NCBI GenBank assembly: GCA_002455215.1
Contig: DKKK01000212.1
Coordinates: 13,982-28,253 of the forward strand
Reading direction: 5' to 3'
DNA length: 14,272 nt
DNA from: Anaerolineales bacterium UBA6668
Lineage (GTDB): Bacteria; Chloroflexota; Anaerolineae; Anaerolineales; UBA6668
Positions 1 to 7,395 of this stretch are shown here, piece by piece. Under the pieces are notes generated by a model that worked only from the letters and a program-made list of their open reading frames with translations, did not search any database and had not been told where the DNA came from. The position numbers and the translations under genes are program-made. How positions within the stretch are numbered: position 1 is the first letter of the stretch; each line of letters begins with the position of its first letter.

Positions 1-1012
1 ATAAGGCATTGCGCCGGTGGGAGAGCAGGGTACGCAAGGCGGGCAAATCGCTTGCCACAATCGGACGCCTTGCCGCCATGTACTCATAGAGCTTAAGTGG
101 CGACATGAAGGCAGTGGTATCTTCGCCGCTTGCGGTGCGGGTTTGGCGGCTGTACGGCATTGCCAGCACATCTGCCGCTTGCAAATAAGCCGGAACAAGG
201 GACGGTGCAACAAAGCCAGTAAATTTTACACCGTTAAGCCCAATTTCGTGGGCAAGCGCTTGCCAATGGGCAATTTCCTGCTCGTTTCGCCCACCCACCA
301 CCAACAAATTAGCCACCTGCCCGACCATTGCCGTAAATAGCTCTTCCAACCCACGCCCAGCATACAAGCCCCCCACATACACTACCCAACGCTCTCCTTG
401 TGCCAACCCCACTTGTTCGCGGGCTGTCGCTAGAGAAAGGGCTGGCTCAAAGCGCGACAAATCTACCCCATCCGGCGCAACCACCCAGCGTTCAGCCGAG
501 AAACCATACTCTTGCACATAGACTTCTACCAATGCGGCAGTTAAGCCAACCAAACGCCCACGCGGATGACGGTGCAGTAGCCGCAACACTTGTAATTCAT
601 GCGCAGAATTTGGGCGACCATGCACTTCATAGACAACCTGTGCCCCCAATGCCAGAGCAATGCGAGCAGAAAGCGCATCTCGCCCACGCGTATACACCAG
701 CCAATGTGAATGTTTTGGGCGCACGGCTACCCACGCCCGCCAAGCCCGCATTGCCAAACGCAATTGAAACCAGCGTGCGCCCCAGCGAATCTGTGGCATA
801 GCTTCTAGGTGAATGTGAAAGGGCGTGTGAACGGCGTAATAGGCTAGCAAAGCCTTTTCCGTGAGTTGCGGTGTACCCACCCGCCCAAACAGGTACACTG
901 GCACACCACAAGCCGCAAACGCGCTCCCCATTTGCATCATTTGCACATTTGAAGCTTTTTGCAAGGGAAATGGGGCGGAAGTTAGGTAAGTGAGAAAGGG
1001 AGATTTTGGCAT
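1..1012 (-). CDS. GT4-family glycosyltransferase, 3' end cut by window edge
   Basis: The reverse strand is open from an ATG at 1012 to the window edge (337 codons, no stop), so the C-terminus is missing. The protein looks like a GT-B fold glycosyltransferase of family GT4, a cytoplasmic or membrane-associated enzyme that moves a sugar from a nucleotide donor onto a growing glycan. Visible features are an N-terminal acceptor-side Rossmann start (YLTSAPFPLQKASN, residues 10-22), the inter-domain segment PDGVDLSRFEP (180-190), the donor-domain start YVGGLYAGRGLEEL (212-225), and the donor-binding block SPLKLYEYMAARRPIVASD (304-322). This block is the usual EX7E region with its first Glu replaced. 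The start lies 10 bases after the stop of the upstream membrane glycosyltransferase. No good Shine-Dalgarno is visible, so translational coupling is likely. The acceptor and the sugar cannot be told. Family assignment is confident. Confidence 0.88.
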   Translation of the reverse strand, partial: MPKSPFLTYLTSAPFPLQKASNVQMMQMGSAFAACGVPVYLFGRVGTPQLTEKALLAYYAVHTPFHIHLEAMPQIRWGARWFQLRLAMRAWRAWVAVRPKHSHWLVYTRGRDALSARIALALGAQVVYEVHGRPNSAHELQVLRLLHRHPRGRLVGLTAALVEVYVQEYGFSAERWVVAPDGVDLSRFEPALSLATAREQVGLAQGERWVVYVGGLYAGRGLEELFTAMVGQVANLLVVGGRNEQEIAHWQALAHEIGLNGVKFTGFVAPSLVPAYLQAADVLAMPYSRQTRTASGEDTTAFMSPLKLYEYMAARRPIVASDLPALRTLLSHRRNAL

Positions 1013-1022
1013 GGGGTAAATT

Positions 1023-3284
1023 TCACTCCACCCGCAATGGCAACAGCAGTGTACCATCCGGGCGTTGTGTGCCATCGGGCAGGCTGACGGGCAGTAGCCG
1101 TTCCCCCGTGCTTGGCAGATACCAACCAATCCAGAGCGAGTACTCACCGGCGGGTAAATCTTGTGGGAGTGTAAAGTGTCGGACATCGGTTAGCGGGAAT
1201 CCCACCTGCCAAAAGCGCGTGCCCCACTCACCCGCCAGCGGTGGCGCATCTGCCGAAAGCAAGGGGGATTGCCCTGCCTGTGGTTCACCCGCCCAAAGCT
1301 GAACAAACAAGGTATAGTCAGCAGATAGTGCTTGCTCTGCCTGCCAATACAGTGTCAAAGGCACAGTTGCCCCGGCTGGCACGCGTGTTGGTAAATCATA
1401 GCCCAAAAGGGTAATGGCATTGCCAAAGCGGGCATTGGCTGGGGTTGACGGTGCAACCGCCTGCGGTGTGGACGCCTGCAATGCGCCAACCGGTATCAAC
1501 AGAGATGACAAAGCCTGCCCCTGCCCATCTTGCATTGCAAGGGTTTGTGAAAGTTGCGTTTCCCACAGTGAGATACTTAAACGCAGTTGGGTCGGGGCTT
1601 GGGCAGTGGGGAATAGCGGGATTTGGTAGGAATCGGCATAGACAGCACCCGCCTGCCACAGCGAAGTGGGCAAACGCCCCCCCCCATGCCACGTGTCTAA
1701 TTTGCCTACATTTTGTGGTGCGCCCCCCAACGTGCGTCCAAATATATTCAGCGCCAAGTTAATATCATTGGAGAGCGATTGTTCGCTTTGCCAGTATAAC
1801 GTCACGCGCACGCTTTGGGTGGGCAGGACGGCGGTTGTTTGAAGTTCGTAGCCTAGCAAGTGAATACCGTTGGCAAAGCGCACATCCAACGCCTGCGCCG
1901 AAGCTGGCAATTGCGACTGGGGCAAGGCAGATGGGAGTGCATAGGCGGGCTGGAGAGCTAGGAAAGGTACGCTCGCGGCGCACAGCGCCAGTACGCTACA
2001 GCCCAATACTGTGACCTTCTTTTGCCAATGAGCGGGCAGTAACACCAACCAGCCCCACGCCATGCCAATGGATAGCGCGGCAATCGCGCCAAACATCAAG
2101 CGCCCTTGCGATGCCATCGTCATGCTTGTCCAGCGTACCAAGCCGATGAAGGTCAGAAGCGTAAAAACGGACAATACGGCTGGGGCTATCACTCGCTCGG
2201 TGCGCCAAACACGTATTTGAAACAGTCGCACCCATGCCAAAATCAGTGCGCCTAAGCTCAACAACGCGTAAAATGGGTACAGCAGGTGGGGTAACAGCAC
2301 ATTGAATGCGCCGAAAACGCCCCAATAGCTGTACCAAAACGATTGCCATTCGCGCAATAATTGCACAATGCCGGGTGGGGTGGGACGCGCACCTGCCACA
2401 GCCACCATCGTTTGCAAGCCCAGCCAATCGCCCGCATATAGTTGATGATTGCGCCAAAACCACCAGCCACACACCGCCAGCACCATTCCAACCAGCACTA
2501 CCCCACGGAGCAGTACCCGCCCCAACCAGCGTGGTAATGTCTGCCATTGCCAATTTTCCGCCTGCCCAGCCCGCAGTGCGATCGCTAGACCTACAGTCGG
2601 CGCAAGCATGAGTCCGCTCAGTTTGGTGAGCGCCGCCAGTCCCAATAAGATGCCCAACCCACTGGTTTTGCGCCAAGTAGGCAAAGACTCCCCAGCTAGG
2701 ACCCACCACAAGGTGAGTGCACTTAGGCTAATGAGTAGGTTGTCGTTGTTGACCGAACTGGCAATAAACAAAAACATTGGATTAAACGCCACCAAACTTG
2801 CCGCTAACAGGGACATCCAACGATTGCGCGTGACTACCCATGCAAGTTGGGCGGTGCAAAAGACGGTTAGCCCGCCGAGCAAAACACTGAACAAGCGAAT
2901 AATACGCACGGCTAGGTGGGTGCCATGCCAGATTGCCCATTCTTGGCGCTGGTGGCGGGTGGTGTTGATATTGTCGGGTGTGCCCGGTATGCCGAGCTTG
3001 GCGAAGGGGTTACGCACTGCCACTTGCTCGTAGTCTGAAACATCTACCCAAGCGGTTAAACCTGCGGCTATGGCGTAGTAGAGCGGCGGCTGGCTTCCTT
3101 CTTGCTCCCAAGTGGTCTTTACCCCAACTTGTTGCACGGGCAAGCCACGTCCTTCTGCTAGCTCACGGACAACTGGGTAGTGCCATAGCTCATCGGATGG
3201 CTCGAAGATTGGCGTAGCAAACAGATAACCAATGGCAATGGCTAGGTAGGCAAACAGCAGGGGGATGAGGGTGCGGTTAGGCAA
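1023..3284 (-). CDS. GT39/DUF2142-like membrane glycosyltransferase with two C-terminal beta-rich repeats
   Basis: A 753-residue polytopic membrane protein that resembles GT-C fold, polyprenyl-phosphate-sugar-dependent glycosyltransferases. The first helix (about 5-24) is followed by FEPSDELWHY (27-36), whose acidic pair D31-E32 sits where GT-C enzymes keep their catalytic Asp in the first outer loop. QEGSQPPLYYAI (61-72), NPMFLFIASSVNNDN (168-182) and SQGRLMFGA (392-400) fit the same family. About ten further hydrophobic segments run to residue 447. The last 290 residues are not membrane-spanning and hold two copies of one domain, starting at FANGIHLLGYEL (470-481) and FGNAITLLGYDL (620-631). 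The start appears to be TTG at 3284, because no ATG occurs before codon 157 and this start keeps the first helix. It lies 8 bases after the preceding stop. Substrate unknown; a role in surface glycan or glycoprotein assembly is inferred. Confidence 0.85.
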   Translation of the reverse strand: MPNRTLIPLLFAYLAIAIGYLFATPIFEPSDELWHYPVVRELAEGRGLPVQQVGVKTTWEQEGSQPPLYYAIAAGLTAWVDVSDYEQVAVRNPFAKLGIPGTPDNINTTRHQRQEWAIWHGTHLAVRIIRLFSVLLGGLTVFCTAQLAWVVTRNRWMSLLAASLVAFNPMFLFIASSVNNDNLLISLSALTLWWVLAGESLPTWRKTSGLGILLGLAALTKLSGLMLAPTVGLAIALRAGQAENWQWQTLPRWLGRVLLRGVVLVGMVLAVCGWWFWRNHQLYAGDWLGLQTMVAVAGARPTPPGIVQLLREWQSFWYSYWGVFGAFNVLLPHLLYPFYALLSLGALILAWVRLFQIRVWRTERVIAPAVLSVFTLLTFIGLVRWTSMTMASQGRLMFGAIAALSIGMAWGWLVLLPAHWQKKVTVLGCSVLALCAASVPFLALQPAYALPSALPQSQLPASAQALDVRFANGIHLLGYELQTTAVLPTQSVRVTLYWQSEQSLSNDINLALNIFGRTLGGAPQNVGKLDTWHGGGRLPTSLWQAGAVYADSYQIPLFPTAQAPTQLRLSISLWETQLSQTLAMQDGQGQALSSLLIPVGALQASTPQAVAPSTPANARFGNAITLLGYDLPTRVPAGATVPLTLYWQAEQALSADYTLFVQLWAGEPQAGQSPLLSADAPPLAGEWGTRFWQVGFPLTDVRHFTLPQDLPAGEYSLWIGWYLPSTGERLLPVSLPDGTQRPDGTLLLPLRVE

Positions 3285-3292
3285 GGCAATCT

Positions 3293-4396
3293 TTAGGTGA
3301 CAAGAAAATACAACAAAAAGCTACCAACATTCATCAAGAAAACAATGAATCCCAACTGTTTGAATGATGTATGCACCTTAACTATTAAATATAAAAATAC
3401 AGTCTCATAAACTACAATTACGGCTTCTGATATTAAGAGAGCGCTTGTTGCAGGCAAGCCTGTTTCTAAACGAAAATCTGGCAAATAAGATGCAGATATG
3501 GTTATCAAGACTGAACCAACAATAACTACTAGAAAAATGAATGCTAAAAGCAGTAGCATGATTAGCTTGTAAATTCGGTAGCGATTTGTATTCAGCACAA
3601 TTTTCATACGTGTCGAATATAGGATGTATACCCATAAATTTAATAGAATCAAACCAACTAGAATCAGATATGCTAAATTTCTCTCCGAAACATTAACCCA
3701 TTTCGTAAACCCTGGAAATACCAGCCAAACAATCGGTAAGGATAAAGTATTCGCTAATACGAGTTTGAACAACCAAGTCGAGAAAAACTTTGTGTTCAAC
3801 TTGAAAACATAATTTACCAAAACAAACCCAATCAAAATTTCGCTAGTAATAGAAATCAATATCAATAAAATTGGATTTTTTGCTTTAGGGTAGGTTGCAT
3901 TGTCAGGCAAGGCTTCTGACTTTTCAATGGATAATGTTTCATCACCCACCTTAACTTGATAAGTGACCGTTTCAAAACTCGTGGGTAAACTGATATCTGA
4001 GTTGCTCACACGCACTTTGTCTTCATATTGAGCAATTAGAAAAAACTGCCCACCGCCATGATTTGGATAGGCAACTGAGTAACAAAGTTCTTGGTCGCAA
4101 GTAAATTGGGATACTAAATGATTTAAAACAGGCTCGGTTGTTAAGCACTGCACATCTGTACACTGACCAAAAGATTGTAAAAGTACCTTTGAATTACAAT
4201 TTGGTGAGACGCACCCAACTAGCTGTACGCCCAATTGTTTATGCTCACCTTTTTCAAATTGTTTAAACAAAAACCAAATTACAGTTGGAGGTGGTCCGCT
4301 GTTGGCATCAACTTTTTTCGGTATTGCTACTGTAAAAATTAAAGTCATTAAAGCTAATAAAATATAGCGAACCAAATTTGTTTTTGATTTAGACAT
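3293..4396 (-). CDS. cysteine-rich six-helix membrane protein of unknown function
   Basis: A 367-residue membrane protein whose function I do not recognise. An N-terminal signal or anchor (about 8-26) is followed by ANSGPPPTVIWFLF (31-44), a motif I associate with uncharacterised Chloroflexota membrane proteins. Next comes an outer domain to about 170 with exactly six cysteines in three CX4C pairs: C62/C67, C79/C84 and C100/C105. Six hydrophobic helices follow at about 173-198, 207-228, 240-260, 276-300, 317-340 and 347-366. Two helix pairs look related: SE at 185-186 with N216 in ANTLSLP, and SE at 323-324 with N356 in MNVGSF. A clear ribosome site (TAAAGGA, 4412-4406) overlaps the upstream stop codon and fixes the ATG at 4396. 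The gene is visibly more AT-rich than its neighbours, with many AAA, TTA and ATT codons, so later acquisition is possible. It sits between the epimerase and the glycosyltransferase genes. Confidence 0.85.
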   Translation of the reverse strand: MSKSKTNLVRYILLALMTLIFTVAIPKKVDANSGPPPTVIWFLFKQFEKGEHKQLGVQLVGCVSPNCNSKVLLQSFGQCTDVQCLTTEPVLNHLVSQFTCDQELCYSVAYPNHGGGQFFLIAQYEDKVRVSNSDISLPTSFETVTYQVKVGDETLSIEKSEALPDNATYPKAKNPILLILISITSEILIGFVLVNYVFKLNTKFFSTWLFKLVLANTLSLPIVWLVFPGFTKWVNVSERNLAYLILVGLILLNLWVYILYSTRMKIVLNTNRYRIYKLIMLLLLAFIFLVVIVGSVLITISASYLPDFRLETGLPATSALLISEAVIVVYETVFLYLIVKVHTSFKQLGFIVFLMNVGSFLLYFLVT

Positions 4397-4409
4397 TATA
4401 AAAAATCCT

Positions 4410-4820
4410 TTACCCCACTTGGTACAACTCCACTAACACCCCATTTGCCGCTTCAGGATGGATAAAGGCGGCAAGTTTACCACCCGCGGCAGGGACTGGC
4501 TGTTCATTGATAAGCCGTACACCTTTCTCTTTGAGCCGCGCCAACATAGCATAAATGTCATCCACTTCCAGGGCAATATGGTGCATGCCTGCCCCACGTT
4601 TGGCTAAGTACTTGGCAACGCCACTATCGGGGGTAGTGGGGCGCAACAACTCTACTTCGCTATCACCCATCGGGAAGAAGGCAACTTCTACTGCCTGAGA
4701 TGGCACGTCTTCCGTATGGCTCAACTGTAAACCGAGCGCGTCTTGCCAAAAAGGCAGGGCAGACTCAAAATCAGGGACAACAATGGCGATGTGATTAATT
4801 GCTTTTATCATAACTGCCAT
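4410..4820 (-). CDS. mce: methylmalonyl-CoA epimerase (VOC superfamily)
   Basis: A 136-residue cytoplasmic metalloenzyme that should interconvert (S)- and (R)-methylmalonyl-CoA, the step between propionyl-CoA carboxylase and methylmalonyl-CoA mutase. Two beta-alpha-beta-beta-beta modules of the vicinal oxygen chelate fold are evident. Metal-ligand positions are present: H10 in INHIAIVV, E57 in SEVELL, a His in GMHHIALEV (H80/H81) and E131 in LVELY. Length is normal for the family. Two starts are possible, ATG at 4820 or at 4811 (M4); neither has a strong ribosome site. It is the first gene of the leftward set and diverges from marR across 88 bases. Only a weak candidate promoter is visible for it (TTGTCA at 4866-4861 on the minus strand with a poor -10). 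Other VOC dioxygenase-like enzymes share the fold, but the motifs favour the epimerase. Confidence 0.88.
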   Translation of the reverse strand: MAVMIKAINHIAIVVPDFESALPFWQDALGLQLSHTEDVPSQAVEVAFFPMGDSEVELLRPTTPDSGVAKYLAKRGAGMHHIALEVDDIYAMLARLKEKGVRLINEQPVPAAGGKLAAFIHPEAANGVLVELYQVG

Positions 4821-4859
4821 TTTATCATCATCAGCCTATCTTGAAAAACTACAAACCAC

Positions 4860-4888
4860 TTGACAATTAGTAAAAATAGCGATACAGT
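4860..4888 (+). promoter_or_regulatory. sigma70-type promoter for the marR-ABC genes
   Basis: A perfect -35 hexamer TTGACA (4860-4865) is followed after 17 bases by TACAGT (4883-4888), which matches four of six bases of the -10 consensus. The expected start of transcription is near 4895, about 14 bases before the marR ATG. No Shine-Dalgarno is visible in that short leader. Prediction from sequence only. Confidence 0.65.
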
Positions 4889-4903
4889 TAATTTTACTTA
4901 ACT
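4886..4903. promoter_or_regulatory. putative MarR operator (perfect inverted repeat)
   Basis: AGTTAA (4886-4891) and TTAACT (4898-4903) form a perfect inverted repeat around six bases. It overlaps the end of the -10 element and the predicted transcription start, and ends five bases before the marR ATG. Size and position suit a MarR dimer site used for autorepression. Being in the divergent spacer, it could also affect the leftward mce transcript. Binding is inferred. Confidence 0.55.
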
Positions 4904-4908
4904 ATTTT

Positions 4909-5400
4909 ATGAACGAAACTAATTCCCTACAAGACGCCCTTCAACTTTGGGTAGATACCTTCATGAGCCACTCCATGCGCTCATGGATGACCTTTGTGCG
5001 TGCGAGTGGACTTTCGATACCACAGTTTTCTTTTTTAATGCGCTTACATTATCGTGGGCAGTGTGATGTCAGCGATGCGAGTACGCATTTGGGCATTACC
5101 AAAGCCGCCGGAAGCCAGATGGTGGACAAATTGGTGGAGCAAGGCTATCTAATCCGCCTAGAAGACCCCAATGACCGCCGCCACAAAGTGCTAAGTCTCA
5201 GCAATGCAGGCAAACAACTGCTCCAGCAAGGGCAGGCAATGCGCAATCAAGGCATTGCTGAATTGGCAGAACTTTTGCCCGCCGAACACCATGCCGAAGT
5301 TTTACACAGCCTACAAGAGCTAACCCGTTGCATGATGTTGCTTTACGAAGCAAACGATGAGCCAGTTACTGCTCGCCCTGAAAAACCAAACCCCCGCTAA
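4909..5400 (+). CDS. MarR-family transcriptional regulator
   Basis: A 163-residue winged helix-turn-helix repressor-type protein. The N-terminal dimerisation helix (about 7-31) is followed by the DNA-binding core, with VSDASTHLGITKAAGSQMVD (54-73) as the helix-turn-helix and EDPNDRRHK (85-93) as the wing, which carries the D-x-R-R signature typical of MarR proteins. A long C-terminal helix completes the dimer interface. The only cysteines are C52 and C141, so there is no obvious multi-cysteine redox sensor. It lies 38 bases upstream of two ABC exporter genes on the same strand, and a palindrome overlaps its own promoter. The simplest reading is an autoregulated, ligand-responsive switch for the exporter. 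The ligand is unknown. Confidence 0.9.
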   Translation: MNETNSLQDALQLWVDTFMSHSMRSWMTFVRASGLSIPQFSFLMRLHYRGQCDVSDASTHLGITKAAGSQMVDKLVEQGYLIRLEDPNDRRHKVLSLSNAGKQLLQQGQAMRNQGIAELAELLPAEHHAEVLHSLQELTRCMMLLYEANDEPVTARPEKPNPR

Positions 5401-5438
5401 ACTCTCCAATTTATTTTTATTCACAGGAAATTTAGATT

Positions 5439-7361
5439 ATGATGTCATCCCCACAACGTGGTAAACGCGGTAGAGCCAATAATCAAGGGCTCAAACGCGC
5501 CATTGCCTATATCGGACGTTATCGCCGTCAAGCAGTTTTTCCATATTTATTCGTCATTATCGCCACACTCTCGCAACTGGCAGTGCCGCGCATGGTACGC
5601 AATATTTTTGACGCAGTTGCCGAAGGGGGTGGCGCACGCATCGTTACCCAAGTCATGGACAAAATCCCTAGCTTTGCCAAGAGCGTAGCGCTACCCAAAA
5701 TTGCCGAATTTTTGGAAATACCAAGTCAGACGACTGAAGCAGAAATTTTAACTACCTTAGCCGACAAACAAAACAATGCCCTGAATACCCTACTTTGGGC
5801 GACCGTGCTAATTGTGGTTTTTGCCATCTTTCGCGGCGTTTTTTCCTTCTTGCAGGCATATTGGTCAGAACGCAATTCACAGAGCGTGGCATTTGAGCTA
5901 CGCAACGACCTATTCGCCAAATTACAAACCCTCTCCTTCAGTTATCACGACCAAAACCAAACGGGTCAATTGATGATCCGTGCAACAGATGACGTAGAAA
6001 AAGTGCGCCTGTTTATTGGGCAAGGTCTGGTGCAATTGGTGGGAGCGCTTTTGCTCATCGTTGGCGTGTTGGTTTTGCTGTTCTCCAGCAATGTCCCACT
6101 GGCGCTAACCACCCTACCCATTTTGCCCATCTCTTTGGTGCTATTTATGGGGTTTGGGATTTCCAGCCAACCGATGTTCCGCAAGGTACAAGAAGCATTA
6201 GACAAGCTCAACATTACCTTGCAGGAAAATCTGGCAGGCATTAAGGTCATCAAAGCCTTCACCCGCGAAGCCGAAGAGCAAGCAAAGTTCCACACTGCGG
6301 CAACCACTGTCATGCAACGCCAAATCTCCCTTTCGCGTTTGTTCACCTTTCTATTCCCAGTGATTTTCTTGGTGGCAAGCCTGGGGCAAGCGGCGATTTT
6401 GTATGTTGGCGGACGCTTAATCATCCAAGAGCAGTTGACATTGGGGCAATGGCAAGAATTTTCGCTGTATGTCATCTATTTGTTCCTGCCTTTGGCGCAG
6501 TTTGGCATCATTATCACGCAAATGGGACAAGCTAGCGCCAGCGCCAGTCGCATCTTTGATATTCTCGATGCCAAAAGCGATGTAACCGACAAACCGAATG
6601 CCATCGCCCTGCCCGCTGTGCAAGGCAATGTGACCTTTGAAAATGTTACTTTCCGCTACTTTAGCTCCGGTGAACCGGTGTTAAGCGACATTAACATCAC
6701 TGCCAAACCGGGCGAAACAATTGCCTTGCTAGGCTCGACCGGCTCCGGCAAAACGACCATCATCAACTTGTTGCCGCGGTTTTACGACCCCAGCGAAGGA
6801 ACGGTGCGCATAGACGGGCACGACCTGCGTGACGTCACGCTGGATTCTCTACGCTCACAAATTGGCATTGTTTTGCAAGAGACCACTTTGTTTAGCGGTT
6901 CCATCCGTGACAATATTGCCTTTGGACGCCCAGATGCCAGCTTGGAAGAAGTCACTGCCGCCGCCAAAGCCGCCGCCGCCCACGACTTTATTATGACCTT
7001 TCCCGATGGCTACGACACAAAGGTCGGTGAACGCGGCTCAACCCTGAGCGGTGGGCAAAAGCAACGTGTGGCCATTGCCCGTGCTTTGCTTCTCAATCCA
7101 CGTATCCTAATATTAGACGACTCCACCAGCAGTGTGGATCTCGTAACTGAAGGTCTTATTCAAAACGCCTTGGATACCCTGATGAAAGGGCGCACCAGTT
7201 TTGTAATTGCCCAACGCATTAGCACAGTACTGAATGCTGACCAAATCTTGGTGCTGGATAAAGGAAAAATTGTGGCACAAGGCAAGCACGAAAACCTGAT
7301 GGAAGAAAGCGCCATCTATGCCGAAATCTACAACTCGCAGTTGGTTAGCGCACATAACTAA
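5439..7361 (+). CDS. ABC exporter half-transporter, subunit with degenerate ATP site
   Basis: A 640-residue type IV (multidrug-exporter-like) ABC protein with an N-terminal transmembrane domain of six helices (about 32-350) and a C-terminal nucleotide-binding domain (about 395-640). Motifs: Walker A GSTGSGKTT (432-440), Q-loop Q480, intact signature LSGGQ (536-540), and Walker B RILILD ending at D560. The residue after Walker B is D561 where the catalytic Glu is expected, and the H-loop is AQR with Q592 in place of His. Both changes mark a weak ATP hydrolysis site and imply a partner, which is the next gene. The first outer loop, about residues 53-116, is unusually long. An AGGA ribosome site (5425-5428) supports ATG 5439; ATG 5442 is the alternative. 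The gene follows marR by 38 bases. Substrate unknown; drug or lipid efflux is likely. Confidence 0.92.
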   Translation: MMSSPQRGKRGRANNQGLKRAIAYIGRYRRQAVFPYLFVIIATLSQLAVPRMVRNIFDAVAEGGGARIVTQVMDKIPSFAKSVALPKIAEFLEIPSQTTEAEILTTLADKQNNALNTLLWATVLIVVFAIFRGVFSFLQAYWSERNSQSVAFELRNDLFAKLQTLSFSYHDQNQTGQLMIRATDDVEKVRLFIGQGLVQLVGALLLIVGVLVLLFSSNVPLALTTLPILPISLVLFMGFGISSQPMFRKVQEALDKLNITLQENLAGIKVIKAFTREAEEQAKFHTAATTVMQRQISLSRLFTFLFPVIFLVASLGQAAILYVGGRLIIQEQLTLGQWQEFSLYVIYLFLPLAQFGIIITQMGQASASASRIFDILDAKSDVTDKPNAIALPAVQGNVTFENVTFRYFSSGEPVLSDINITAKPGETIALLGSTGSGKTTIINLLPRFYDPSEGTVRIDGHDLRDVTLDSLRSQIGIVLQETTLFSGSIRDNIAFGRPDASLEEVTAAAKAAAAHDFIMTFPDGYDTKVGERGSTLSGGQKQRVAIARALLLNPRILILDDSTSSVDLVTEGLIQNALDTLMKGRTSFVIAQRISTVLNADQILVLDKGKIVAQGKHENLMEESAIYAEIYNSQLVSAHN

Positions 7362-7395
7362 GCGAATTCTTTTGAAATTTTAGGAGCACACACAT

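Noticed and set aside
400..911. Open frames of 133 codons (plus) and 94 codons (minus) near the left edge.
   Set aside because: The GT4 glycosyltransferase frame on the minus strand covers the same bases and carries recognisable motifs.
2449..3033. A 194-codon plus-strand open frame opposite the membrane glycosyltransferase, and others of 70-237 codons in 1000-3200.
   Set aside because: They are mirror frames of a gene with clear domain motifs, have no ribosome sites, and read as low-complexity or implausible protein.
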